Source of the DNA: an uncultured Eubacteriales bacterium
GTDB lineage: Bacteria > Bacillota > Clostridia > Oscillospirales > Oscillospiraceae
Reading direction: 5' to 3'
DNA: 64,000 nucleotides
Assembly (NCBI GenBank): GCA_900546515.1
Contig: URDG01000004.1
Coordinates: 31,538 to 95,537, forward strand
Shown here: positions 43,767 to 52,858 of the stretch, one piece after another
How the letters are laid out: every line of letters begins with the position of its first letter
How positions within the stretch are numbered: the first letter of the stretch is position 1
The notes under the pieces: model-generated
The model's input: only the letters and a program-made list of their open reading frames with translations
What the model was told of the DNA's origin: nothing
The model's database searches: none
Translations under genes and position numbers: made by a program

Positions 43767-43979
43767 ATGAACAATTTTATTCCGTATGAAAAGCTCTCCA
43801 AAAAGAAGAAGCGCGAGCTTGACAAAGCGCGCCGCGTCACGTGGGGAGCGCTAGACCCGGTGACCCGTAAGCCCCGCCCCGCAAAAGCATATAACAGAAA
43901 CAAAGCACGAAAGTGGAACTATGATGATTCCTCTTCCGTGCTTTGTCCTTATATAGCGGCAGCCGCCCGGCCGGTATGA
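43767..43979 (+). CDS. Small conserved hypothetical protein (70 aa)
   Basis: A basic 70-aa protein: MNNFIPYEKLSKKKKRELDK, then WGALDPVTRKPRPAKAYNRN. The GALxPVTRKP and KAYNR motifs recur in small uncharacterised proteins of Clostridia. A strong promoter and an AGGAGG ribosome site support expression. The charge suggests nucleic-acid contact (inference). The last 15 residues are hydrophobic and may be less conserved. Confidence 0.7.
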   Translation: MNNFIPYEKLSKKKKRELDKARRVTWGALDPVTRKPRPAKAYNRNKARKWNYDDSSSVLCPYIAAAARPV

Positions 43980-44011
43980 ACCGCGTCCGGCACTGCGCCG
44001 CCTATTTTATT

Positions 44012-45229
44012 TCATGCTATGCTTTCACTTATCAGGTTAAGTATTATGTCAACCGCAGCATCCATTCCCTCAACGGTTATATGCTCGAACGGGCCATGGA
44101 ACGAATATCCGCCGGTGCCGAGGTTCGGACACGGCAGGCCGCGGAATGAGAGCTGCGCGCCGTCCGTACCGCCGCGGATTGGAACGCGCACAGGCTCCAG
44201 TCCTGCTTTCCTTATTGCCTTCTCAGCCAGCTCCACGACCTCCATATGTGCCGACAGGCACTCGGCCATATTACGGTACTGATCGGCCAATGTCAGCTTC
44301 GCAGTACCCGCGCCGTATTTCTCGTTGATGAGCTTCTCTATATGGCGCATGGTCTCCTTGCGCACTGCAAACGCTGCGGCGTCATGGTCGCGGACGATAT
44401 AGTCAAGCGCCGCGGCTTCAACCGTGCCGGACATCTCCATCAGGTGGAAGAAGCCCTCGTACCCCTCGGTCTTTGCCGGTGTATCGCCCGACGGGAGCAT
44501 TGAATTGATCTCCATTGCCACAAGGCACGCGTTTATCATCGTGTTTTTTGCATCGCCCGGATGAATATTGAAGCCGTTTATCTCCCAGTGCGCCGAGGCT
44601 GCATTGAAGGTCTCAAAATTCACCTCATTCAGCACACCGCCGTCCATCGTATAGGCGAAGTCCGCGCCGAAGCGCTCAAGGTCGAGCAGCGCCGCGCCGT
44701 GCCCCACCTCCTCATCGGGCGTAAAGCAGACGGATATTCTGCCGTGCGGCCGGTTTTCGGCGATGATATGCTCGCAGGCTGTCATGATCTCGGCAACGCC
44801 GGCCTTATCGTCCGCGCCAAGAACAGTCGTGCCGTCAGTCGTTATCAGGGTCTGACCCACAAAGTCTGAAAGCTCCGGAAACTTCGCCGGAGACAGGGTC
44901 CGCCCGCTCGTTCCGAGCTGCACCGGGCCGCCGTCGTAGTTCTCTATGACCTGCGGCCTGACATTCTCGCCGCTGAAATCAGGCACCGTGTCGATGTGCG
45001 CAATAAAGCCGATGGCGGGCTTATCCTCCATTCCTGCGCTCGCGGGCAGCTCGCCGTAGACATATGCATGTTCATCTTCATATACCCGCGCCATACCGAG
45101 CGCGCGCATCTCCCCCGCCAACTCGCGGCTGAGGTCAAACTGGCGCTGCGTTGTCGGTGTGGCGTCAACGTTCTCGGCGCTCGCGGTGTGTATTTTCACA
45201 TATTTCAAAAGTCTTTCGTATGCTCTCAT
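44012..45229 (-). CDS. pepT: Peptidase T (tripeptide aminopeptidase)
   Basis: A 405-aa M20B zinc peptidase that removes N-terminal residues from tripeptides in the cytosol. Metal ligands and catalytic residues: His/Asp in GFIAHIDTVPD, Asp in VLGADDKAGVAE, the Glu pair in FTPDEEVGHG, Asp in YTMDGG, and the late GTDGAQLSFRGLPCPNLGTGG. The start at 45229 has AGGAG upstream; 16 more residues in frame lack a ribosome site. It diverges from the thioesterase gene. Confidence 0.95.
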   Translation of the reverse strand: MRAYERLLKYVKIHTASAENVDATPTTQRQFDLSRELAGEMRALGMARVYEDEHAYVYGELPASAGMEDKPAIGFIAHIDTVPDFSGENVRPQVIENYDGGPVQLGTSGRTLSPAKFPELSDFVGQTLITTDGTTVLGADDKAGVAEIMTACEHIIAENRPHGRISVCFTPDEEVGHGAALLDLERFGADFAYTMDGGVLNEVNFETFNAASAHWEINGFNIHPGDAKNTMINACLVAMEINSMLPSGDTPAKTEGYEGFFHLMEMSGTVEAAALDYIVRDHDAAAFAVRKETMRHIEKLINEKYGAGTAKLTLADQYRNMAECLSAHMEVVELAEKAIRKAGLEPVRVPIRGGTDGAQLSFRGLPCPNLGTGGYSFHGPFEHITVEGMDAAVDIILNLISESIA

Positions 45230-45303
45230 ACTGTGCTCCTTACTTTTATGATATCTACATGTTACTCCGTGCCGCATTAAAAGTCAACCGGGTATAAAAC
45301 CGC

Positions 45304-45332
45304 TGGAATATTGTATATCCGCATGATATAAT
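45304..45332 (+). promoter_or_regulatory. Promoter of the thioesterase gene
   Basis: TGGAAT, 17 bases, and an extended TGATATAAT, 42 bases before the ATG. Confidence 0.6.
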
Positions 45333-45373
45333 ATATCTGTATCCGCAATATTTTGTCGAAAGGAAGTTTTTAT

Positions 45374-45760
45374 ATGAACATAGGAATAAAGGGCCGCGCC
45401 GAGACCGTCGTAAGCACGGAAAACACCGCAAAAATTATGGGTTCCGGCGATCTGGACGTTTTTGCAACGCCGCACATGGTCGCGCTGATGGAAAACGCCG
45501 CCGCTGTATCCGTTGTAGATGAGCTGGAGGACGGGATGAGCACCGTCGGCACAAAGCTTGAAATAAGCCATGACGCCGCCACTCCTGTCGGGATGAAGGT
45601 CTGGGCCGAGAGCAAGCTGGTAGAGGTCGACGGCCGCAGGCTCGTATTTGAGGTCAGCGCATTTGACGAGTGCGGGCCTATTGGACACGGCCGGCACGAG
45701 CGCTTCATTATACGCAAAGAGCGTTTTCTGGCAAAGACAAACGCAAAAGCCGCAAAATAA
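45374..45760 (+). CDS. Hotdog-fold thioesterase (FlK-like)
   Basis: A 128-aa protein of the FlK-like thioesterase family. VSTENTAKIMGSGDLDVFAT, PHMVALMENAA and VGTKLEISHDAATPVGMKVW give the hotdog core; Thr, Glu and His of the family's active site are at T in STENTA, E in LMEN and H in ISHDA. It hydrolyses an acyl-CoA, which one is unknown. The ATG at 45374 has AAAGGAAG upstream. Confidence 0.85.
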   Translation: MNIGIKGRAETVVSTENTAKIMGSGDLDVFATPHMVALMENAAAVSVVDELEDGMSTVGTKLEISHDAATPVGMKVWAESKLVEVDGRRLVFEVSAFDECGPIGHGRHERFIIRKERFLAKTNAKAAK

Positions 45761-45770
45761 CACACATTCC

Positions 45771-45830
45771 GCAGCGGCGTCCTGACACTTTTCGCAGAAA
45801 AGTCTGGGGCGCTGCCGGCTTCCTTTTTAA
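45771..45830 (+). terminator. Terminator after the thioesterase gene
   Basis: An ACTTTTC/GAAAAGT hairpin nested in a GC-rich outer pairing (CAGCGGCG with CGCTG) precedes CTTCCTTTTT. Confidence 0.55.
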
Positions 45831-45850
45831 TGAAAATCCGTAAGTGTTTG

Positions 45851-45879
45851 TTGCCTTTAACACACGGATATGGTATAAT
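45851..45879 (+). promoter_or_regulatory. Promoter of the Myb-like gene
   Basis: TTGCCT, 17 bases, and an extended TGGTATAAT, 47 bases before the ATG at 45926. Confidence 0.7.
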
Positions 45880-45925
45880 ATGATATATTAATACCATTAT
45901 TTGCTTAATGCTTTAGGAGGCCGTC

Positions 45926-46645
45926 ATGACAGAAATAGAATTGGCCATACATGCTAAAACATATATAGACAAGCTTGCCAACGGCATCAATCCATTGAAC
46001 GATCTTCCGCTTCCTGAAGGCGACATCGCAAACAATGTTCACGTTTCAAGGTGCTTCTTTTTCATTTCAGGCGTTCTTCAGAATGTGATCGACAACGGTC
46101 TGATAACTCAGCACAACAGGGCCGTCAGGCATCCGTTCGTTATCTCTCCCGAGGAGAAAGAGCATTTTGAATACTCGCAGGACCCAATAACGGTCAGCGA
46201 CATTGCGCGCAGGCTGAATGTGGCCGCATCAGGCGAAGGGACGCCGCAGCTGCGTTATTCGGCGATCACATTCTGGCTTATTGAAACCGGGATGCTGGAC
46301 ATATTGAAAAGCCCCGGCGGGGCAGACATAAAGAAGCCCACCGAACGCGGCCTTGAGGCCGGAATATCCATAGAGAGCCGGACCGGTGCGAACGGGCCTT
46401 ATGACGTCATAGTATACAATGAGGCCGCACAGCATTTCATAGTCGACCATATAGACGATATTGTCGCCGCGGAAAAGCTCCGCTTTGAAATGCAGGGCAA
46501 GCCGTGGACAAAGGAGGATGACGCTCTCCTTAAAGATATGACCGGCAGCGGCGCGCCCGTCCACGAGGTCGCCGTGCAGCTGAAAAGGAATATATCCTCC
46601 GTCAAATCACGGATGAAGAAGCTTGGTCTGACAGCACGTGTATGA
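45926..46645 (+). CDS. Hypothetical protein with C-terminal SANT/Myb-like helix-turn-helix
   Basis: A 239-aa protein. Residues 1-185 (with ISGVLQNVIDNGLI and ISPEEKEHFEYS) have no recognised domain. The last 50 (KPWTKEDDALLKDMTGSGAP, then VHEVAVQLKRNISSVKSRMK) match a Myb/SANT-type DNA-binding helix set with the conserved Trp. An AGGAGG ribosome site is present. Probably a regulator; target unknown. Confidence 0.7.
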   Translation: MTEIELAIHAKTYIDKLANGINPLNDLPLPEGDIANNVHVSRCFFFISGVLQNVIDNGLITQHNRAVRHPFVISPEEKEHFEYSQDPITVSDIARRLNVAASGEGTPQLRYSAITFWLIETGMLDILKSPGGADIKKPTERGLEAGISIESRTGANGPYDVIVYNEAAQHFIVDHIDDIVAAEKLRFEMQGKPWTKEDDALLKDMTGSGAPVHEVAVQLKRNISSVKSRMKKLGLTARV

Positions 46646-46687
46646 TATTTCGTCAAAAACTTATCCTTCTTTTTCCACAAACACTTC

Positions 46688-46775
46688 TTGACACTACCGG
46701 CTATGGAATATAAAATTGAATATGACCAAAGCGAAGATACCGGAGCATATCGTTTCTCAGGCGTCTTCGCTTTTT
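46688..46775 (+). promoter_or_regulatory. Promoter and terminator-like hairpin in the leader of the KaiC/PEP-synthase-like gene
   Basis: TTGACA (46688-46693), 17 bases and TAAAAT (46711-46716) form a promoter. About five bases after the predicted start, AAAGCGAAGA (46728-46737) pairs perfectly with TCTTCGCTTT (46764-46773), ending in TTTTT. The ribosome site GGAAGGAG follows at once. Transcription may be attenuated here; alternatively the hairpin ends the upstream transcript. Confidence 0.6.
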
Positions 46776-46797
46776 ATTACCGGAAGGAGCGGCGCAT

Positions 46798-49374
46798 ATG
46801 AGCAGCGAACAGAAGATAAGCACAGGCATTGACGGTCTTGACCGCGCGGTCGACTTTCTGCGGCCCGGGGACACCGTTGTATGGCAGTGCGAGCAGATAA
46901 GCGACTACATGTACGTCGCAACGCGCTTTGTAACGAATGTCGCGCGCAGCGGACACAGGATAGTCTATATCCGCTTCGGCGATCACGAAGAGATCATGGA
47001 CACGGAGGCGCTTGCCGCGCGCGGAACAAATGTGAAAAAATACGTGCTCGACCCGCGCGCCGGCTTTGAGACCTTTGCCGTACAGGTACACAGGATCATC
47101 CGCAACGAGGGCAAGGGTTCGTTCTTCGTGTTCGACTGTCTTTCCGAGCTGCAAAAATACTGGTTTTCCGACCTGATGATCTCGAACTTTTTCGTGCTGC
47201 TCAATCCTTTTCTGCAGGAGCAGGAATCCATTGCATATCAGGCGGTAAATTATGAGCGGCACACATATGACACTATCACCATAATCAAAAACGCGACGCC
47301 CGTGCTGATGAATATACGCACCGTGCACGGCAGCATATATATACATCCCGCCAAGGTGGAGGGCCGCAGGACGCCGTACATGTACTTCCCGCTGCGTGTG
47401 CGCGGCCTTGCAAGCGAGAGCATCACCTCCAGCACCGAAAACTCCTCCATTTTCGAGATATTCACGCAGACCGGAGAACACCGGGACTGCTGGGACAGCA
47501 TGTTTGACGCGGTCGACCCAAGCGGGCGCGAGCCCGAGGACGAGGCGGGGCTGAGGCTGAAGGAAAATCTGATGCGCTGTCTTCTCGGCGGCGAACCGAC
47601 CCGGCTTGAGCTTTGCCGGAAATACTTCAGCATGAAGGATCTGATGTACATAAAAAGCCGCGAGATAGGCACGGGCTGCATCGGCGGCAAGGCAACGGGC
47701 ATGCTGCTCGCACGCAACATTCTGCGCGACGAGGATCCGGATCTCTACTACGGCCGCATTGACCCGCATGACTCGTATTATATCGGTGCTGATCTGTTCT
47801 ACACATACGCCGTGCAGAACGGCGTATGGGCGCAGCGCACACAGATGGAGAAGGCAGAGGACTATTTCCGCTTCGCCCCAATGGTCAAGGAGAATCTTCT
47901 CAACGGCACATTTATGCCGCGCATAAAAGAGCAGTTCATTTCCATGCTGGAATACTTCGGTCAGTCGCCGATCATCGTGCGTTCCAGCTCAATACTTGAG
48001 GATGGCTTCGGCAACGGCTTTGTTGGAAAATACGAGAGCGTGTTCTGCCCCAATCAGGGCAGTCTTGAAGAGCGGTACGAGGTCTTTGAAAAGGCCGTGC
48101 GTACCGTCTACGCGAGCACTATGAACCCCGAGGCCATAAAATACCGCGCAGACAGGAACCTGCTCAACAAGGACGAGCAGATGGCGCTTCTCGTCATGCG
48201 CGTGTGCGGCGACATTCACGGAAAATATTATTTCCCGCACATGGCCGGCGTCGGCCACTCGCGCAATCTCTATCTCACAGGAAACTCCGCCGGGAACGAC
48301 GGCATGCTGCGTATGGTCGTCGGTATGGGGACGCGCGCGGTAGACCGCGGCGCGGACGACTATGCCCGCTTTGTCGATCTGAGCGCGCCGCTCGCTCCTC
48401 CGAAAGTAGATTACGGCGACGAGTATAAATATTCGCAGCATAATGCGGATGTCATCGACCTTGAAGAAAACAGATTCCGCTCTGTGCGTGTTGACAGCGT
48501 TGACAAGGCCACGCTGAAAACGGACGTGTCGCTCTTCCTTGAGCCGGACATGGCTACGGCCGCGCGCTTCCGCGAAATGGGACTATACGGCGAGCGTATC
48601 CCCGACATTGTTAACTTCCGCAAGCTTCTTAAAAGCACCGACTTTGCCGGAACCATAAAGCATATCATGAGGCTTTTGCAGGATAAATACCGGTATCCGG
48701 TTGATATTGAATTTGCCTGCAATGTAGATCCAGAGGGGCAGTACCGCGTGAATCTTCTCCAATGCCGCCCGCTTCAGACGCACGGCACCGGCAAGGCCAG
48801 CATAATGCCTGAGGTGAAGGACTGCTATTTCCGCACGCACGGCAACTTCATGGGTGGCAACAACTGCCTGCCGGTAGACTATGCAGTGCTCGTGCGGGTT
48901 GAGCCGTACCTGTCGCTGCCGGAGCAGAACAAATACGCGGTGGCGCGCAAAATCGGGCAGCTCAACACGCTGCTGCGCGGCAGCAGTACGGTTCTGCTCG
49001 GTCCGGGGCGTTGGGGAACTACGACCGCAAGTCTCGGCGTGCCGGTCAACTTCCGCGAGATATCCTCATTCAACTGCATGGCAGAGCTTGCCTATACCTC
49101 GCACGGAATACGCCCGGAGCTGAGCTACGGCAGCCATTTCTTCCAGGACCTTGTGGAAGCCGGAGTATTCTACGCGGCGCTCTATCCCGGCGAGGACGGC
49201 TGCATTTTCAACGAGGCCATGTTCGACAGGCACAAAAATGTTTACTGCGATCTCATGGATGCCCCCGGCGGCGACCCGATGGCGCAGATCATCACGGTAG
49301 CTGATCTCCGCGGTGAAAAGGTGCTTCTCTATTCAGAGATTGAGAGCCAGATATGTTTCCTCGCCTCCACCTGA
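46798..49374 (+). CDS. Degenerate KaiC-like domain fused to a PEP/pyruvate-binding (PPDK N-terminal) domain
   Basis: An 858-aa protein. Residues 1-210 resemble the KaiC/RadA ATPase fold (KISTGIDGLDRAVDFLRPGD, GHRIVYIRFGDHEE) but the P-loop is replaced by WQCEQISDYMY. Residues about 290-690 form the ATP-grasp domain of PEP synthase/pyruvate phosphate dikinase: GCIGGKATGMLLARN and PIIVRSSSILEDGFGNGF, GKYESVFCPN. The phosphohistidine and PEP-binding domains are absent. The C-terminal 170 residues are unassigned (LGPGRWGTTTASLG). Family members occur in Clostridia without a known reaction. Confidence 0.78.
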   Translation: MSSEQKISTGIDGLDRAVDFLRPGDTVVWQCEQISDYMYVATRFVTNVARSGHRIVYIRFGDHEEIMDTEALAARGTNVKKYVLDPRAGFETFAVQVHRIIRNEGKGSFFVFDCLSELQKYWFSDLMISNFFVLLNPFLQEQESIAYQAVNYERHTYDTITIIKNATPVLMNIRTVHGSIYIHPAKVEGRRTPYMYFPLRVRGLASESITSSTENSSIFEIFTQTGEHRDCWDSMFDAVDPSGREPEDEAGLRLKENLMRCLLGGEPTRLELCRKYFSMKDLMYIKSREIGTGCIGGKATGMLLARNILRDEDPDLYYGRIDPHDSYYIGADLFYTYAVQNGVWAQRTQMEKAEDYFRFAPMVKENLLNGTFMPRIKEQFISMLEYFGQSPIIVRSSSILEDGFGNGFVGKYESVFCPNQGSLEERYEVFEKAVRTVYASTMNPEAIKYRADRNLLNKDEQMALLVMRVCGDIHGKYYFPHMAGVGHSRNLYLTGNSAGNDGMLRMVVGMGTRAVDRGADDYARFVDLSAPLAPPKVDYGDEYKYSQHNADVIDLEENRFRSVRVDSVDKATLKTDVSLFLEPDMATAARFREMGLYGERIPDIVNFRKLLKSTDFAGTIKHIMRLLQDKYRYPVDIEFACNVDPEGQYRVNLLQCRPLQTHGTGKASIMPEVKDCYFRTHGNFMGGNNCLPVDYAVLVRVEPYLSLPEQNKYAVARKIGQLNTLLRGSSTVLLGPGRWGTTTASLGVPVNFREISSFNCMAELAYTSHGIRPELSYGSHFFQDLVEAGVFYAALYPGEDGCIFNEAMFDRHKNVYCDLMDAPGGDPMAQIITVADLRGEKVLLYSEIESQICFLAST

Positions 49375-49483
49375 TCTCTGACTGTCCGATAAAACGAAAA
49401 ACCACCCTCGATCGGGTAACTGTTCATAAAACAGGTTTTACAAAATAAGAATTATGGCAGTTGCCATGCAAGGGTTACTGACA

Positions 49484-49517
49484 AAAAGGGTATGCACATC
49501 AAAGTGCATACCCTTTT
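49484..49517. terminator. Hairpin at the backbone/island boundary
   Basis: AAAAGGGTATGCAC (49484-49497) and GTGCATACCCTTTT (49504-49517) form a perfect 14-base-pair stem with flanking A and T runs, usable from both sides. The rest of the 293-base gap 49375-49667 shows no gene and may contain the left end of the island. Confidence 0.75.
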
Positions 49518-49667
49518 GCCGTTTATGGGAGAGTTGCGGGTTTCTTCTTGCGTGTAGACTAATTAAGGGCAAAATCGAAAGAAATAGGGGTTGCGTATTA
49601 CCTATACTCTGGTTCTTGCTTAGAACGCAGAAAAGCTGCCGTTTTCGACCTTTATCGCGACATAAAC

Positions 49668-52600
49668 TTAAGGCATAGCCGCGCAATCTTCTACGACATA
49701 CATCTCACAGCGTCCATCAGCACAACAGAAGAAATACTTATGGTCGCTGCACCATCCGATGCGACTGTGATTTGCTTCGATAACAGTCTTACCATCATAA
49801 GTGATAAGACCTTCTTTGTAGCTGTCCTTTTCACCAACTCTGACAGTGAGATATGGATCCTTGCGCCCATGGATTTCATGGTAGATAGCAGGAATGATGA
49901 TGTTGCCATCGTAGTCTTTCATGCCTTGTTTGCCGTTTTCTACGAAGCAAATTCTCTGCTGTTCATGGTCGAAGCCATTCCAAGGGACATCATAGATGCA
50001 GGGGAGGATCTCGTTGCCCTCCTTATCAATCAAACCATGTCTGGCGCCATCCTTATCGCGTATAACCACTTCATACAGATCATGCCAGGTATAGATCGAG
50101 GAATATATGGATTTGAAACGCTCTTTGCCAGATGGGTCAATGATCTTTTCAATCGTCCGGCCGAGTTCTTCATCGAAGACCTCGACTTCCATATCGCCGT
50201 TGTCGCGGAAGGTGACATCAAGGAATTGGGGCTCAAACAGGACTTTCTTTTGCGCCAGATCATAGATGCCCATGGGGAGACCATCGCCCGTTGCATCCGG
50301 ATCTTCAGCGTAAAACAGGATTCTGTCCTTCCAGGTTTCATAAGAGAAGCCTTCAAAGGTTGGTTCTGCGAGCCAGTTACCCTTGCAATCAACGACACCC
50401 CAGTGACCGTCTTTCCAGCCACCATAATGGACCATGAACATATCGGAGCGATCGACGAAGTGCTTGATTTCATCGAAGATGAAGGGGATAACCTCGTTAC
50501 CGTCCTTGTCGATGGCACCCCAAAGCTCCTCTTCCGTCCAGTAACGGCCCTGATTATACTTGTTGTCCCATTTAGGGTCGATAGTCCATTTGCCCTTTGC
50601 AACGATAGCAATACCATTTTCAAAGTCAGTAGCATAGATATACTGGGGCGGAATAACCTCCTCGCCAGATTCATTTACAAAACCCCAAGTACCCGCAATT
50701 TGATCATAATCCGAATGATAAGCCAAATCCATGAAGCGCAGCTTGAGCGTAGATACGCGGCACATTCCTTCGGAATAATCGCCGACTTCTTGATAATTAT
50801 CCTGTCGAATTCTGCCACCAATCTCAAGCTCACAGCCATTTGGATCAACACAAAGCCACTTATCTCCAAGCTGTACTTTTGCTTTGCCTTCTCTGAAATC
50901 ATCTGCTTGATCATACTTCATAGGAACGACAAACTTCATGTCCTTGTCAACGAAGCCATATCCATGGCCGTTGATAGCAACGCGAGCAAGATCTTCTTGG
51001 AAACTGTCGATGATATCGAAGGTCAGGCTGGTCAGTCGTTTTCCCTCAATAGAAGCAAACACGGACTTGCCGTACCAGTTGAATGCCTGGCCGCTGATTA
51101 AGACCTTCAATAGACCGGTTTCTCCGTCTTCGTACAGAGAGTTTACATTCCACTTCCAGATTTTCCGGATCTGGTGCTTTTCATCGGCATACACGATCTC
51201 ATCTGTCAACTCCGGCTCGGAGTACGGCACACTCTCCATGTAGCATCGAGTTCCCGCGATTAGAAACTCATTTTTGAACACAATTGCCGGGCCACATTCG
51301 GGATAGCCTTTATATCTGCTTTCGTGCCGAGGAATTACAGAGACGGATGCCCAGATGTTATCGGTAAACACATGACCGCGATAGGAAAGAACCTCCTCGT
51401 GCTCAGACTCCGTCGGAATAGGAAGTACATACTTTTTGCACTCGCCGTTGTCGAAAAAGAGCTTTACGGCGAATCGTTCTGTGGGAACGGGGGCAAGCGG
51501 GACGGCGTTTATGAGTTTGGGAATATATGCGAACAGATCATCTGGTTCTCGTTGCTCGGTTTTAATAAACTCTGCCACCTTCCGATCACCACCGTCAAAG
51601 GGGTGACGGACCATGCTATGCATGCGGTCGGTGGCATGGAAGGAGCTCCAACTGAAGAAACCAAGACCTTCAATGTAGGGGACAGAGCTGTAAACTACAT
51701 CGTTATAACGGACATAGCCCAACTTCATATCACCGTATTCCCGATGCATCGTCCGCAGCGTCCCATAGAAGGCGCTGTTCATAAATGCACCGGAGTATTT
51801 GGGATCTCCTTCAATGGACGGATTATCATCTGTGATAATGCAGTCATAGATGTCCGTATCTTCACGGTTGAAGGCGTACATGAACTGCCAGGTTTGATCC
51901 ATCATCTCTTTGCGAGGATAGTATTCAAACAGATACGAGCCGTTGACTTCTTTAAGATGCCAAAACTCCGGGCTGTGAGTATCACTTCCGCAGTAGTTTC
52001 TTACACGATATTTGATCTCAGCTCCGGCCATGTAGCGATCGACATTGAGGTAGAGGATCAGGATGATGCTGTTTTCGGCGAAGGGTTCTTTGGCAAGCTT
52101 GCTGCAGAAATCACCGTCCAGCTGAGAAGTTTTCTTTTGGCCGTAGGCATACATGAAAATCGTGTAAATATAGCCTTTTCTATTGCACCGGTAACCGATG
52201 CAATCATCAAAGATCTGCGACTCCAGTACGCTATAGCCCTGCTCAGGCAGCCACTGTTTGGCATATTCATCTGCTTTGCGCCAAATATAAATTCCATCAG
52301 CCGTATCTACAGTCTTATCCCACTTTTGACCTGCAAATGAGCTTCTCATTTCGTTGACATGCCGATCATGTGTGGTCAGTGGCACTACTGTAGAAGGAAG
52401 GTCATCGGGATAATCGGGTCCCAATTCTTCGCCATAAAAGGTTTCATTGAACTTGCTTGTGTCTCGAGACAGCCATATGCTTCTGAACTTCTCGTAGAGG
52501 TCTATCATACAGGCAACAACAGCAACAGGATAATCAGAGCCATACTGATACAAGAGCAGGCCGTACCGGCAGGGATGCGTTCCGGCTTGATTGTCCAAAT

Positions 52601-52847
52601 CAGCAAGGGTTAGGCCATTTGCCAGGACAGATTCCAGTTCTATGACCTTGTAAGTATAAGCACAGGTTTCATCAATGTTCTTATGGACGGACTCCATATT
52701 TGACAGGATTTCAGATGCCCCCGAAAATGACTTGTTTGCATACTGGGAAGCATAGTCACATTCCGCTGCCATCAAAGGACGCAGTGCATCGATTTCGCCA
52801 TCAGCGAATGCTTTTCCCAGTATGTCCATCATAGTATACTGATCCAT
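49668..52847 (-). CDS. WG-repeat protein with SnoaL-like N-terminus
   Basis: A 1059-aa protein. Residues 1-120 resemble a SnoaL/NTF2-like fold. Residues 130-600 are unassigned, with a stretch near 450-520 (ERFAVKLFFDNGECKKYVLP) resembling DUF2442. From about 620 to the end, WG repeats are evident (GYGFVDKDMKFVVPMKYDQA, TWGFVNESGEEVIPPQY, LWGAIDKDGNEVIPFIFDEI, HWGVVDCKGNW, RHGLIDKEGNEILPCIYD). There is no signal peptide. AGGAGG precedes the start. It follows the 396-aa gene by 11 bases. Base composition is visibly AT-richer than the backbone. Confidence 0.85.
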   Translation of the reverse strand: MDQYTMMDILGKAFADGEIDALRPLMAAECDYASQYANKSFSGASEILSNMESVHKNIDETCAYTYKVIELESVLANGLTLADLDNQAGTHPCRYGLLLYQYGSDYPVAVVACMIDLYEKFRSIWLSRDTSKFNETFYGEELGPDYPDDLPSTVVPLTTHDRHVNEMRSSFAGQKWDKTVDTADGIYIWRKADEYAKQWLPEQGYSVLESQIFDDCIGYRCNRKGYIYTIFMYAYGQKKTSQLDGDFCSKLAKEPFAENSIILILYLNVDRYMAGAEIKYRVRNYCGSDTHSPEFWHLKEVNGSYLFEYYPRKEMMDQTWQFMYAFNREDTDIYDCIITDDNPSIEGDPKYSGAFMNSAFYGTLRTMHREYGDMKLGYVRYNDVVYSSVPYIEGLGFFSWSSFHATDRMHSMVRHPFDGGDRKVAEFIKTEQREPDDLFAYIPKLINAVPLAPVPTERFAVKLFFDNGECKKYVLPIPTESEHEEVLSYRGHVFTDNIWASVSVIPRHESRYKGYPECGPAIVFKNEFLIAGTRCYMESVPYSEPELTDEIVYADEKHQIRKIWKWNVNSLYEDGETGLLKVLISGQAFNWYGKSVFASIEGKRLTSLTFDIIDSFQEDLARVAINGHGYGFVDKDMKFVVPMKYDQADDFREGKAKVQLGDKWLCVDPNGCELEIGGRIRQDNYQEVGDYSEGMCRVSTLKLRFMDLAYHSDYDQIAGTWGFVNESGEEVIPPQYIYATDFENGIAIVAKGKWTIDPKWDNKYNQGRYWTEEELWGAIDKDGNEVIPFIFDEIKHFVDRSDMFMVHYGGWKDGHWGVVDCKGNWLAEPTFEGFSYETWKDRILFYAEDPDATGDGLPMGIYDLAQKKVLFEPQFLDVTFRDNGDMEVEVFDEELGRTIEKIIDPSGKERFKSIYSSIYTWHDLYEVVIRDKDGARHGLIDKEGNEILPCIYDVPWNGFDHEQQRICFVENGKQGMKDYDGNIIIPAIYHEIHGRKDPYLTVRVGEKDSYKEGLITYDGKTVIEANHSRIGWCSDHKYFFCCADGRCEMYVVEDCAAMP

Positions 52848-52858
52848 ACTTACACCTC

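Noticed and set aside
49740..51101. Plus-strand open frame of 453 codons inside the WG-repeat gene
   Set aside because: The minus-strand frame has clear WG repeats and a strong ribosome site; the plus frame is repetitive antisense sequence.
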